Shown one piece after another: positions 1-5,701 of a stretch of 11,837 nt of DNA. Source of the DNA: Deinococcus sp. (lineage in GTDB: Bacteria; Deinococcota; Deinococci; Deinococcales; Thermaceae); assembly GCA_023382135.1 (NCBI GenBank), contig JAMCQK010000206.1, positions 1 through 11,837 of the forward strand. The letters run 5' to 3'. Every line of letters starts with the position of its first letter. Positions within the stretch are counted from its first letter, which is position 1. The notes beneath the pieces were generated by a model that saw nothing but the letters and a program-made list of their open reading frames with translations, was not told the origin of the DNA and did not search any database. The position numbers and the translations under genes are program-made.

Positions 1-137
1 AGATTGGTCTCTGGCAGCGCACAGAAGCGGGCTGGAAGCGCATCGCGCCGGGACCGGTAATTTCGCTCGCCGTGAACCCGGTGGACTCCACCCGGCTCGT
101 GTGGATTGACGGAACCGGGCGGGTCTGGCGGCGTTAA
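1..137 (+). CDS. C-terminal end of a BNR/Ycf48-like beta-propeller protein (5' truncated by window)
   Basis: Only the last 44 codons (reading from base 3) and the TAA stop at 135-137 are inside the window. The tail contains the segment ISLAVNPVDSTRLVWIDGTG followed by RVWRR. The pattern of a hydrophobic strand, an N-P-x-D turn, a strand and a G-x-G-x-V-[WY] strand is what closes a blade in BNR/Asp-box sialidase-like and Ycf48-like propellers. Such proteins are often secreted in Thermales and lie beside DUF3105 and CcdA-type genes, but the substrate cannot be read from the tail. The next frame (degraded DUF3105) begins 13 bases after the stop, so an operon is likely. A decayed copy of this same 3' end is found at about 2215-2356. 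The propeller call is moderate; the exact subfamily is uncertain. Confidence 0.6.
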   Translation, partial: IGLWQRTEAGWKRIAPGPVISLAVNPVDSTRLVWIDGTGRVWRR

Positions 138-150
138 CCAGAAGGACAGT

Positions 151-705
151 GTGACCGAGAAAACAACAAAAAATACGCGGGCCCATGCAGGCGCCTCTGC
201 AGCCAGGCGCAGGTCTTTTCCTTGGCTAGGGACTGGTCTCGGATCCCTAGCGGTGTTGGGGCCTGCTTCGGGCCTTAGGGTATGGTGGCAGAGAGAGCAG
301 CTGGGTTCGGGGTTTCGAGACCTGGCCTCGCAGGGCAATCAACTCCAGTCCAGCTGGAGACCGGTAGCAAGTCCCGCCGTGGCCAAGTCCAGTCTGGTAA
401 GCAGGTCCAATGCGCTAGCGCCCTACCCACCTCCGCACCCTCTTGGACCGGTTCTGGGTCCCACGCAAAGCCTGGGGCCAGCTAGAACTCGGTCGGGCTC
501 TGGGCAAGCAGCGGAGCTGTGTGGGCAGTTTGATAACCAGAAGGACGGCCTGGCGATGGTTCCCGAGAAAAGGTTGGGTGATACAGTGATTGCCGGCTGG
601 AACAGGCTATTCCGGCTGGATTCCTTCAACCCGGCCGCGGCAACTTTTACACGTATCCGGGCCGGGGACCAGAGACCCGGGTGCCCTAGTGGAGAAAAGC
701 CTTGA
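151..705 (+). pseudogene. Frameshifted DUF3105-family membrane-anchored protein
   Basis: A GTG at 151, preceded by AGAAGGA (140-146), opens a reading frame that runs to TGA at 703-705. Its N-terminus has a basic ARRRSF stretch followed by a hydrophobic helix ending in WW, as in membrane-anchored DUF3105 proteins. Its C-terminus, IAGWNRLFRLDSFNPAAA (about 550-645), matches the conserved DUF3105 end (aWgRilkLdsFdp). The middle is wrong in this frame. The family signature PPTSGPHW appears instead in frame 3 as ALPTSAPSWTG (about 414-446), and the LEHG segment is lost or scrambled near 480-530. At least two indels are therefore needed. The TGA overlaps the ccdA-like TTG start by 4 nt (TTGA), preserving the ancestral operon layout. 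Intact DUF3105 function is unknown. Alternatively the whole frame could be a fast-diverged functional protein, which I think less likely. Confidence 0.6.
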
Positions 706-1529
706 CACGCGCGTTGGTTTTGCTGGTCTTTGGTCTGTTGCTGGCTTTTACGCTGGTATTTGCGTCCAACCTTTCCAGTCTGGCTTTGAGCCTGTACGCC
801 TTCGGGAGCGGAATTTACAGCTTGCTCGCTGAGCCGGTGAACAACCTTCGCCTGGGTCTGGGTATCCCCATCTTGGGCGCTTTCTTGCTGGGGTTGTTAG
901 CCGCGGCTGCCCCCTGCCAGCTTTCCACCAATACCGCAGCCATCGCCTGGTTCGCCCAAGACGTCTCTAGGGCTCGTGTTTGGCCTCGAGTGCTGTTTTT
1001 TCTGGTTGGCAAAACGCTGGTCTACCTGGTTTTGGCTGGGGTGGCGGTGTTTATTTTCGGTGGCACCTTTAGCGCGCCGGGCGCTTTCTTTTCCGGCGTC
1101 AGAAAAGCACTGGGACCCCTGATGATCATTATGGGCTTGTACCTTTTGGGCGTCATCCGGCTGCCCTTCCCGGCCACCAATACCAGCGGGCTCGGCGAGT
1201 GGGCCAGAGCCAAAGGGGGCGGGATCGGAGCCCTGCTCCTGGGTGCGGCATTTGGCTTGGCTTTCTGCCCCACCATGTTTTGGCTCTTCTTCGGGTTAAT
1301 GCTGCCGACCGCTATAGCCTCGAGCACCGGGGTTTTGTTCCCAGCTATCTTTGCTTTGGGCACTGCGGTGCCGCTGATAATCTTCTTGGCCCTGTGGCAA
1401 CACCTCGGCCAGCGCGGGCGGGTTCTTTTGGCAATGCGCCACGCCAGCCGCAGGCTTGGCTTTGTGGCCGGAGTCCTTCTGCTGATGGCCGGCATGTACG
1501 ATACTCTGGTCTACTGGTACATCTGGTGA
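702..1529 (+). CDS. CcdA/DsbD-type (cytochrome c biogenesis / thiol electron transfer) membrane protein
   Basis: A 275-aa polytopic protein with about six or seven hydrophobic helices (roughly residues 4-22, 53-70, 98-120, 137-153, 176-200, 207-232 and 252-270). Two half-repeats each carry a membrane cysteine next to proline: AAAPCQLSTN (C72) and LAFCPTMFW (C189). This is the arrangement of the CcdA/DsbD transmembrane domain, which carries electrons from cytoplasmic thioredoxin to periplasmic thiol proteins; related TauE/SafE-like annotations are common for such proteins. Translation probably starts at TTG 702, with GGAG at 691-694 placed 7 bases upstream. The start overlaps the stop of the DUF3105 remnant. 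The TlpA/CcmG-like gene follows after 14 bases, so the two probably form a reductant relay. Exact family (CcdA versus SafE-like) is uncertain; the membrane topology and the paired cysteines are clear. Confidence 0.8.
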   Translation: MTRALVLLVFGLLLAFTLVFASNLSSLALSLYAFGSGIYSLLAEPVNNLRLGLGIPILGAFLLGLLAAAAPCQLSTNTAAIAWFAQDVSRARVWPRVLFFLVGKTLVYLVLAGVAVFIFGGTFSAPGAFFSGVRKALGPLMIIMGLYLLGVIRLPFPATNTSGLGEWARAKGGGIGALLLGAAFGLAFCPTMFWLFFGLMLPTAIASSTGVLFPAIFALGTAVPLIIFLALWQHLGQRGRVLLAMRHASRRLGFVAGVLLLMAGMYDTLVYWYIW

Positions 1530-1543
1530 TTGGGGTAGATAAC

Positions 1544-2080
1544 ATGACGCGTTTCTTGGTAGTTTTGGCGGCCGTAGTTTTGTTGGGAGGCCTGTTCTGG
1601 TGGGGCCTGCGGCGTGATGCGTCGGCACTACCTTCGCAGCTGGCCAAAGACCAGCGCCCAGCGCCCAGCTTTGTCCTGCCCACCCTGCGTCCATACCGCG
1701 CCAAGTGGGGCGATAGTATTGTCATGTCCAATCTTGTCGGTCCCAAACCGATAGTGCTGAACTTCTGGGCCAGTTGGTGCCCTCCATGCCGGCGTGAAGC
1801 CCCGATGCTGGAGAGCTACTGGCAGCGCTATCAAGACCGGGTGCTTTTTCTGGGGGTCAACTTTCAGGATGGTGAAGAGGCGGCCCTGGCCTTTATCCGC
1901 GAGTTCAACCTGAGCTTTCCCAGCGGCGCTGATCCGCGCGGCGGTGTTGGGGTTGACTACGGGGTGTACGGGATGCCGGAAACCTTCTTCATCACCAAGG
2001 AAGGACGGGTGCTGGCGCGGCATGTGGGCGAGCTCAGCGCTAAGCAGCTTGAAGGCTACCTCGCTCGGCTGCTTCCGTAG
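1544..2080 (+). CDS. TlpA/CcmG (DsbE)-family membrane-anchored thiol-disulfide oxidoreductase
   Basis: A 178-aa protein with an N-terminal uncleaved anchor (residues about 4-21, FLVVLAAVVLLGGLFWWG) and a periplasmic thioredoxin fold. The active site is NFWASWCPPCRREAP (C79, C82). The cis-proline loop reads YGMPETFFI (P145), the GxPETF form typical of CcmG/DsbE. Members reduce apocytochrome c haem-binding cysteines or other periplasmic disulfides, using electrons from CcdA/DsbD partners; the upstream gene is exactly such a partner. ATG 1544 was chosen because it precedes the anchor directly. A GTG at 1526 in the same frame overlaps the upstream stop and is an alternative start. The ribosome site (GGGGT) is weak, which fits translational coupling. 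Length and motifs are normal for the family. Confidence 0.9.
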   Translation: MTRFLVVLAAVVLLGGLFWWGLRRDASALPSQLAKDQRPAPSFVLPTLRPYRAKWGDSIVMSNLVGPKPIVLNFWASWCPPCRREAPMLESYWQRYQDRVLFLGVNFQDGEEAALAFIREFNLSFPSGADPRGGVGVDYGVYGMPETFFITKEGRVLARHVGELSAKQLEGYLARLLP

Positions 2081-2214
2081 ATACACGGTGCCCCGGCATC
2101 ACTTCCCACGCCATCCTGGTTCCCCAGTGTCATTGATAACGAAGTAGCTGGAACTCCACGATGCCCTGCCCTTTCCCACAACGGTTCTGGCTGCTGCTTG
2201 CTTTGAAATCCAGG

Positions 2215-2356
2215 ATTCAGACCGGCTTGGTTCTTGCGTTGCGCCGGGTGGGTTGTAAGTGTATTACGTCGGAAGGAGTAATTCCGCTCACTGCGGACCG
2301 GATTCCACCCGGCCGTGTAGTTTGGCGGAACCGGGCAAGCGTGGCGGCGCTAACTG
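2215..2356 (+). pseudogene. Decayed copy of the beta-propeller gene 3' end
   Basis: This stretch aligns with bases 1-137. The segment around 2298-2354 matches about 80-137 at roughly 46 of 58 positions, including CCACCCGGC, CGGAACCGGGC and TGGCGGCG then TAAC at the stop. The part before it (about 2250-2295 against 30-75) matches at about two thirds of positions, and many of the differences are C-to-T or G-to-A. In-frame remnants read as GCKCITSEGVIPLTADRIPP against GWKRIAPGPVISLAVNPVDS in the intact copy. One base is missing after the CCACCCGGC motif, which shifts the frame, and no function is expected. The match may extend further left, but the intact gene there lies outside the window. Confidence 0.65.
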
Positions 2357-2412
2357 TTGGCCTGGTCCTTTGACTACCCCCCAGCCTTTCAGTAATGACC
2401 ACAACAAAAGCT

Positions 2413-2432
2413 CCCGGCGGTAAAGCGCCGGG
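2413..2432. other. GC-rich hairpin (possible terminator, - strand more likely)
   Basis: CCCGGCG (2413-2419) and CGCCGGG (2426-2432) form a perfect 7-bp stem with a six-base loop. On the - strand the stem is followed by a moderately T-rich tract (AGCTTTTGTTG). This would suit termination of the small - strand gene whose coding part ends at 2594. On the + strand there is no T tract. Confidence 0.35.
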
Positions 2433-2482
2433 TAAGAGAAAGATCCGCAAAACTGCGACTGCTGTGTTGGAGTGAGTAGCGC

Positions 2483-2596
2483 TAAGTATCTCCAGTTTAA
2501 GTCTGTCGAAAGGCTTGAAAAGCCGCGCTGTGTTCCTTGCTCCTTCTGGCCCTAGTGAGTTTGAACCTTCGGTCAAACTCACCATGGAGATACTTA
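2483..2596 (+). mobile_element. 114-bp MITE-like element, copy 1
   Basis: The ends are TAAGTATCTCCA and TGGAGATACTTA, a perfect 12-bp terminal inverted repeat that extends imperfectly to about 36 bases. Inside are two more hairpins: GGCTT-GAA-AAGCC, and GAGTTTGA with TCAAACTC around a CTTCG-containing loop. A second copy of equal length lies at 9220-9333 in opposite orientation with about 87% identity (roughly 99 of 114). Reading the outer TA pairs as target duplications (TA-AGTATCTCC...GGAGATACT-TA) would fit a non-autonomous IS630/mariner-type element, but this is inference. The right end supplies the stop codon of the - strand gene. Confidence 0.75.
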
Positions 2597-2797
2597 GTGG
2601 TGTTCGCAGTTCGTACCGCTTGCCATCGCGCTCACACAGGCCCCGAAGGCCGCGCCGTACTCCCGAGGATGCCCGGGGGCCATTGCTGAAATGTGCTGGC
2701 CAAACACCGGCCCGCCTCCGGGGCTAGGCATTCCCTCCGCTAGTGCGGCTGGGAACATGGTCGCGAGTACCAGGACTAGCATGGCAATCTTCTTCAT
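2594..2797 (-). CDS. Small secreted Cys/His-ended protein, function unknown
   Basis: A 67-aa product. Reading the - strand, GGAGG followed by TAAGAA precedes the ATG at 2797, an excellent ribosome site. Residues 1-20 (MKKIAMLVLVLATMFPAALA) are a clear Sec signal peptide with ALA before the likely cleavage site. The mature part contains two similar short units, FGQHISAMA (32-40) and FGACVSAMA (51-59), and ends in CEHH. The two cysteines (54, 64) and terminal histidines could bind a metal or form a disulfide. It is divergently transcribed from the Met-rich gene at 2913 and shares its 115-bp control region, which holds a CsoR-like dyad. Its TAA stop lies inside the terminal repeat of the MITE-like element, so the native C-terminus may have been altered. 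I do not recognise a named family. Confidence 0.75.
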   Translation of the reverse strand: MKKIAMLVLVLATMFPAALAEGMPSPGGGPVFGQHISAMAPGHPREYGAAFGACVSAMASGTNCEHH

Positions 2798-2853
2798 TTC
2801 TTACCTCCACTCTAACGGTACAAGGCACAGGTAAAGCATGTGTAAACCCAAGG

Positions 2854-2895
2854 TTGCCAGCTTTACGCGAGCTTAACCATACCGCCCTAGGGTAT
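2854..2895 (+). promoter_or_regulatory. Shared divergent control region with CsoR-like operator dyad
   Basis: The 17-base dyad ATACCGCCCTAGGGTAT (2879-2895) has ATACC and GGTAT arms around a G/C core that includes the palindrome CCCTAGGG. Known CsoR copper-sensor operators have this shape (ATACC, a C/G core, then GGTAT). A possible -35 TTGCCA (2854-2859) with a weak -10 CATACC (2878-2883) would place the dyad over the -10 and start site of the Met-rich gene. The dyad is inferred to be copper regulated; no regulator gene is seen in the window. Confidence 0.4.
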
Positions 2896-2912
2896 AGCTG
2901 GAGGTAGAAGTT

Positions 2913-3626
2913 ATGAAACGCAGCGCACTCTGGTTAGGCATAGCAGCACTGGCTCTGGTGGGGGTGGCATTCACCCAGGGGATGTGGGGCGGTCCCGGTT
3001 ATGGCCAAGGGATGATGGGGCAGGGTTACGGTACAGGCACCATGGGAGGCCACGGCATGATGATGAGCAGTGGCATGGGCATGATGGGGGGAGTCTACCC
3101 GGCCCAGATCCAGCCGATCGCCAAAGAGGAGGCCAAACGACGGCTCGAGGCCTACGCGGCCCGCCTTGGTCCCGATGCCAAGGTCAAAGACTTCATGGTT
3201 TTCAGCGAGAACTACTACGCCCAGGTGGTAAACGCCAAGGGCGAGGGCATGGCGGAAATCCTGGCGGATCGCTACACCGGCAATGTCTACCCCGAACCCG
3301 GGCCCAACATGATGTGGAATACCCGTTACGGAATGGGTGGTAGCTTCGGCACGATGGGCGGACAGGGCTCCGGAATGATGGGCTATGGCGGCCAACCCGC
3401 AGCCCAGCCTGCCCCAGTCCGCTACGATAATGCGGCGGCCCAGGCGCTGGTTGTGCAGTTCTTGAAGGGCTACCTGCCGGGGGCCAAGGTTATGGAGGGT
3501 ACCGCTTTCCCCGGCTACTATACCTTCGACTTTGGCCGTAAAGACCTCGAGGGGATGCTCTCGGTGAACGCCTACACCGGCGAGGTCTGGGTACATACCT
3601 GGCACGGCGTTTCCTTGGGAAACTAG
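2913..3626 (+). CDS. Secreted Met/Gly-rich protein with two PepSY-like repeats, putative copper binder
   Basis: A 237-aa product starting at ATG 2913, with GGAGGT at 2900-2905. Residues 1-21 are a Sec signal peptide. Residues 24-58 carry ten methionines among glycines (GMM, MMG and GMGMMGG motifs) and one histidine; a second Met/Gly-rich linker lies at 133-157. Between and after these are two similar alpha/beta units, about 71-126 (KEEAKRRLEA ... DRYTGNVYP) and 173-228 (NAAAQALVVQFLKGYLPGAK ... NAYTGEVWV). Each ends in the YTG-x-V strand typical of PepSY-like folds. Methionine clusters bind Cu(I) in CopK/CusF/PcoE-type periplasmic proteins, so copper or silver sequestration is the best guess. 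Neighbours (multicopper oxidase, SHOCT/MMG peptide, DUF302) agree. The copper role is inferred; the secretion and the repeats are visible. Confidence 0.75.
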   Translation: MKRSALWLGIAALALVGVAFTQGMWGGPGYGQGMMGQGYGTGTMGGHGMMMSSGMGMMGGVYPAQIQPIAKEEAKRRLEAYAARLGPDAKVKDFMVFSENYYAQVVNAKGEGMAEILADRYTGNVYPEPGPNMMWNTRYGMGGSFGTMGGQGSGMMGYGGQPAAQPAPVRYDNAAAQALVVQFLKGYLPGAKVMEGTAFPGYYTFDFGRKDLEGMLSVNAYTGEVWVHTWHGVSLGN

Positions 3627-3678
3627 GCCAGGCTGGTCTGATAACCAAGGCGGGATGATGATTCAGCTTGGGGCTTAC

Positions 3679-3718
3679 GGCGAACCTTGGAGGCAAAAAG
3701 TGGGTTGCCTTTTTCGCC
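3679..3718 (+). terminator. Nested hairpin with T-run, possible terminator after the Met-rich gene
   Basis: An outer pair, GGCGAA (3679-3684) with TTCGCC (3713-3718), encloses an inner pair, GGCAA (3692-3696) with TTGCC (3705-3709), the latter followed directly by TTTTT. A further small dyad, CGAGT-GCAAG-ACTCG (3721-3735), lies between this and the MFS start. It could end the Met-rich transcript or attenuate read-through into the MFS gene. The inner stem is short, so confidence is limited. Confidence 0.35.
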
Positions 3719-3739
3719 AACGAGTGCAAGACTCGCGCT

Positions 3740-4876
3740 ATGCAGCACCGGCGTCAGGGAGGAGTCTCGCCAGTCTTCTGGCTTCTGGCGCTGGTCAATC
3801 TGTTCGTTGGGGGCATGGTCGGCCTCGAGCGCACGGTGGTTCCCCTTCTGGCCACTCAGGTTTTCGGCCTCGAGCGGGGTGTGGCCGTGGGAGCCTTTAT
3901 TCTCTCTTTCGGCCTCTCCAAGGCAGTCTTCAACCTTTTCGCCGGGCTGATGGCGGACCGCTTTGGCCGCAAGGGCGTTCTGGTCTTGGGTTGGTTATTC
4001 GGCATCCCGGTGCCGCTACTCCTGATCTGGGCTCCAAGCTGGACATGGGTAATTGGCGCCAACGTGCTTTTGGGAATCAACCAGGCCCTCACCTGGAGCA
4101 TGACGGTAAACATGATGGTGGATCTGGTACCAGCGCAAAGGCGCGGAGTTGCGGCCGGGGTCAACGAGTTTATGGGCTACCTGGGGGTGAGCCTGCTGGC
4201 GTTTTTCACCGGCGCGCTTGCTACGGCGTACGGCCTCAGACCAGTGCCTTTTTATCTGGGAATTGCGGCTGCGTTGCTTGGACTCGTACTCTCGCTCAGG
4301 GTTCACGAAACCTACCAACCAAAGGGTCTGGTCTTGCAGCTTGCTTGGGTACGGGGAGTAGGTATGCCGAGCCTCTTGGGGCTCCTCACCAACCTGAAGG
4401 ACGGGCTGGTGTGGCTGGCGCTTCCGCTCTTGCTCGCCAAGCGGGGTTTTACCCCGGTGGAGATCGGGGCTGTGGCAGGGCTTTATCCGCTGGTCTGGGC
4501 GGGCGGACAGTTGGTGTTTGGGCCCATGTCCGACCGGGTTGGCCGGTCCGGATTAATCTTAGGCGGCATGGCCCTGCAGGGGCTTGGGCTGGTCTTGCTC
4601 GGCTTGGCGCCTGCGCTTGGGCTGGCCCTGCTAGCCGCCACTATACTGGGCCTGGGCACCAGCATGGCCTACCCAACCCTAATTGCCCAGGTAGCCGACA
4701 AAGCCCCACCGGAAAAACGAGCCACCGCCCTCGGCTTGTACCGTTTTTTTCGCGATGGCGGGTACGTGGCGGGCGCGCTCTTGGCTGGCCTTGGGCTTGG
4801 CAGCCTGCCCGGCGTACTAGTCACCGCTGGGCTCGGTCTTGGGATAGTGGCGCTACTGGCTAAGTCCAGGTTATAG
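3740..4876 (+). CDS. Major facilitator superfamily transporter
   Basis: A 378-aa product with twelve predicted membrane helices. The loop after helix 2 carries the MFS motif A, GLMADRFGRKGVLV, and the second half repeats it as GPMSDRVGRSGLIL after helix 8, a standard MFS duplication. ATG 3740 was preferred because it leaves about ten residues before the first helix (VFWLLALVNLFVGG). An in-frame TTG at 3668 would add a non-hydrophobic 24-residue extension. No good ribosome site precedes 3740, which lowers certainty about the start. The substrate is unknown. The position between a Met-rich secreted protein and an MMG/SHOCT peptide suggests export of a metal complex or another stress compound, but many MFS pumps sit in such islands without a metal role. 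A six-bp dyad overlaps the stop codon. Confidence 0.85.
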   Translation: MQHRRQGGVSPVFWLLALVNLFVGGMVGLERTVVPLLATQVFGLERGVAVGAFILSFGLSKAVFNLFAGLMADRFGRKGVLVLGWLFGIPVPLLLIWAPSWTWVIGANVLLGINQALTWSMTVNMMVDLVPAQRRGVAAGVNEFMGYLGVSLLAFFTGALATAYGLRPVPFYLGIAAALLGLVLSLRVHETYQPKGLVLQLAWVRGVGMPSLLGLLTNLKDGLVWLALPLLLAKRGFTPVEIGAVAGLYPLVWAGGQLVFGPMSDRVGRSGLILGGMALQGLGLVLLGLAPALGLALLAATILGLGTSMAYPTLIAQVADKAPPEKRATALGLYRFFRDGGYVAGALLAGLGLGSLPGVLVTAGLGLGIVALLAKSRL

Positions 4877-4884
4877 GGATAACC
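4869..4884. repeat. Inverted repeat at the MFS stop codon
   Basis: GGTTAT-AGGG-ATAACC is a perfect 6-bp dyad; the MFS stop TAG lies at 4874-4876. It has no T tract. It may be a small operator or an mRNA structure between the MFS and SHOCT genes, or chance. Confidence 0.3.
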
Positions 4885-4909
4885 ATTAGTAGGAGAAAGG
4901 AGAAATACC

Positions 4910-5143
4910 ATGATGGGTTGGGGCTGGGGTCCTTACGGGTACGGAATGATGGGCGGCTGGGGATGGCTGATCCAGCTACTCTTGCTTGCAGCCATAATCT
5001 ACGTTTTAGTGCGGGCTTTCTCTGGGCCTGCGCGGCCCACCGAGACAAGCAGCCGCGCGCTGGACATTTTGCGTGAACGCTACGCCAAGGGTGAGATCGA
5101 CCAAGAAACCTTCGAGCGCATGAAAGCTGAGCTTAACAAATAA
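4910..5143 (+). CDS. Short Met/Gly/Trp-rich membrane peptide with C-terminal SHOCT domain
   Basis: A 77-aa product. The N-terminus MMGWGWGPYGYGMMGGWGW is rich in Met, Gly, Trp and Tyr, followed by one membrane helix (about 18-37) and a cytoplasmic SHOCT helix pair (48-76: RALDILRERYAKGEID then ETFERMKAEL). SHOCT is a short oligomerisation or tethering motif often at the C-terminus of small envelope proteins, and the MMG-W N-terminus recurs in such proteins beside copper genes. GGAG motifs lie at 4892 and 4899, ahead of the ATG. It starts 33 bases after the MFS stop and precedes the DUF302 gene by 49 bases, so the three are probably co-transcribed. A role in copper binding or sensing at the membrane is inferred from the Met pairs and the context. 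Confidence 0.85.
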   Translation: MMGWGWGPYGYGMMGGWGWLIQLLLLAAIIYVLVRAFSGPARPTETSSRALDILRERYAKGEIDQETFERMKAELNK

Positions 5144-5192
5144 ACCTCGATACCAGCTCGCCAAGATATGGTGGGAGACCAAGGGAGGTACC

Positions 5193-5588
5193 ATGCCGCG
5201 TTATCAGATGAAAACCGTTGTGCCAAATAGCTTTGCGGACGCCAAGGCCAAAGTAGTTGAAGCCCTCAAGTCCCAGGGCTTTGGCATCCTGACCGAGATC
5301 GACGTGCAGAAAACTCTGAAGGAGAAAATTGGCGCCGAGATGGAGGCGTACCAGATTCTAGGTGCCTGCAATCCCAAGCTGGCCCAACAAGCGCTGGAGA
5401 TTGAGCGTTCGATTGGTTTGCTGCTGCCCTGCAATGTAGTTTTGCGCGAGCTGAAAGAGGGAACCGAAGTCAGCATCCAGGACCCGCAAGCAATGTTCGA
5501 GGTGGTGGATCCCTCCACGCGCGAACGCCTGCAGCCTTTGGCGGGCGAGGCAAGAGAGCGCCTGCAACAAGCCTTGAGGGCTCTTTAG
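5193..5588 (+). CDS. DUF302 family protein
   Basis: A 131-aa protein without signal peptide or membrane helix. It matches DUF302: the N-terminal strand/helix with FADAKAKVVEALKSQGFGI, then LTEIDVQKTLKEKIG, the YQILGACNPKLAQQAL core (C59) and the IGLLLPCNVVLRE strand (C80). The family is a small alpha/beta domain of unknown biochemical role, often found next to copper, sulfur or multicopper oxidase genes. The start has GGGAGGT only three bases before the ATG, which is unusually close. The next in-frame ATG (5208) would be 18 bases from it, so 5193 is retained. Cys59 and Cys80 are the only cysteines; both fall where family members keep them. The next gene has its own promoter. Confidence 0.9.
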   Translation: MPRYQMKTVVPNSFADAKAKVVEALKSQGFGILTEIDVQKTLKEKIGAEMEAYQILGACNPKLAQQALEIERSIGLLLPCNVVLRELKEGTEVSIQDPQAMFEVVDPSTRERLQPLAGEARERLQQALRAL

Positions 5589-5610
5589 GTTTTGTTGGCG
5601 TGTGCTAGCG

Positions 5611-5640
5611 TTGACACTGAGCTGTCTGGCAAAATAGGCT
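5611..5640 (+). promoter_or_regulatory. Sigma-A-type promoter for the multicopper oxidase unit
   Basis: A perfect -35 TTGACA (5611-5616) is followed after 18 bases by TAGGCT (5635-5640), which keeps the TAnnnT frame of the -10. It lies in the 113-bp gap after the DUF302 gene, with the start site expected near 5647, inside the adjacent G/C-rich dyad. Confidence 0.55.
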
Positions 5641-5645
5641 AAAGC

Positions 5646-5669
5646 ACCCTCCCCACCTGGGGGGGATAT
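5646..5669 (+). promoter_or_regulatory. CsoR-like G/C-rich dyad upstream of the multicopper oxidase
   Basis: An imperfect dyad: CCTCCCC (5648-5654) and GGGGGGG (5659-5665) pair around ACCT, with GATAT following. C/G-rich cores with an ATA/TAT flank are typical of CsoR/RcnR operators. It sits at the expected transcription start of the promoter at 5611-5640, a position suited to repression. It also shares GGG-TAT-like ends with the dyad at 2879-2895. This is a prediction, not a demonstrated site. Confidence 0.4.
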
Positions 5670-5701
5670 AGATGTCAGGTTATCGGAGTCGGAGGGAAGG
5701 A

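Larger units (their letters stand above)
2081..2593. other. Gene-poor 513-bp stretch holding remnants and a MITE-like element
   Basis: No reading frame here has a convincing start, ribosome site or family match. From left to right it contains unassigned sequence, a decayed copy of the beta-propeller gene end (2215-2356), a GC-rich hairpin (2413-2432) and a 114-bp terminal-inverted-repeat element that begins at 2483. It looks like a scar region between the CcdA/TlpA operon and the copper island. Confidence 0.6.

Noticed and set aside
106..705. A single 199-aa protein from ATG 106
   Set aside because: The first part overlaps the real end of the beta-propeller gene in another frame, and the middle is not in the DUF3105 frame; treated as a pseudogene from 151.
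2161..2373. A 70-aa protein
   Set aside because: It is the decayed copy of the beta-propeller end, with no good start or ribosome site.
2515..2727. A 70-aa + strand reading frame
   Set aside because: It is formed by the MITE-like element and the antisense of the small secreted protein.
2934..3605. A 223-aa - strand reading frame
   Set aside because: It is a shadow of the Met-rich gene; His-rich sequence arises from antisense of ATG-rich codons.
3655..4863. A 402-aa reading frame on the + strand
   Set aside because: It overlaps the MFS gene in another frame; composition is low-complexity Gly/Arg/Ser without membrane helices, and the MFS frame has clear motifs.
5672..5701. Earlier in-frame ATG for the multicopper oxidase
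   Set aside because: It has no ribosome site and lies within the leader; ATG 5702 has GGAGG and places the twin-arginine motif correctly.
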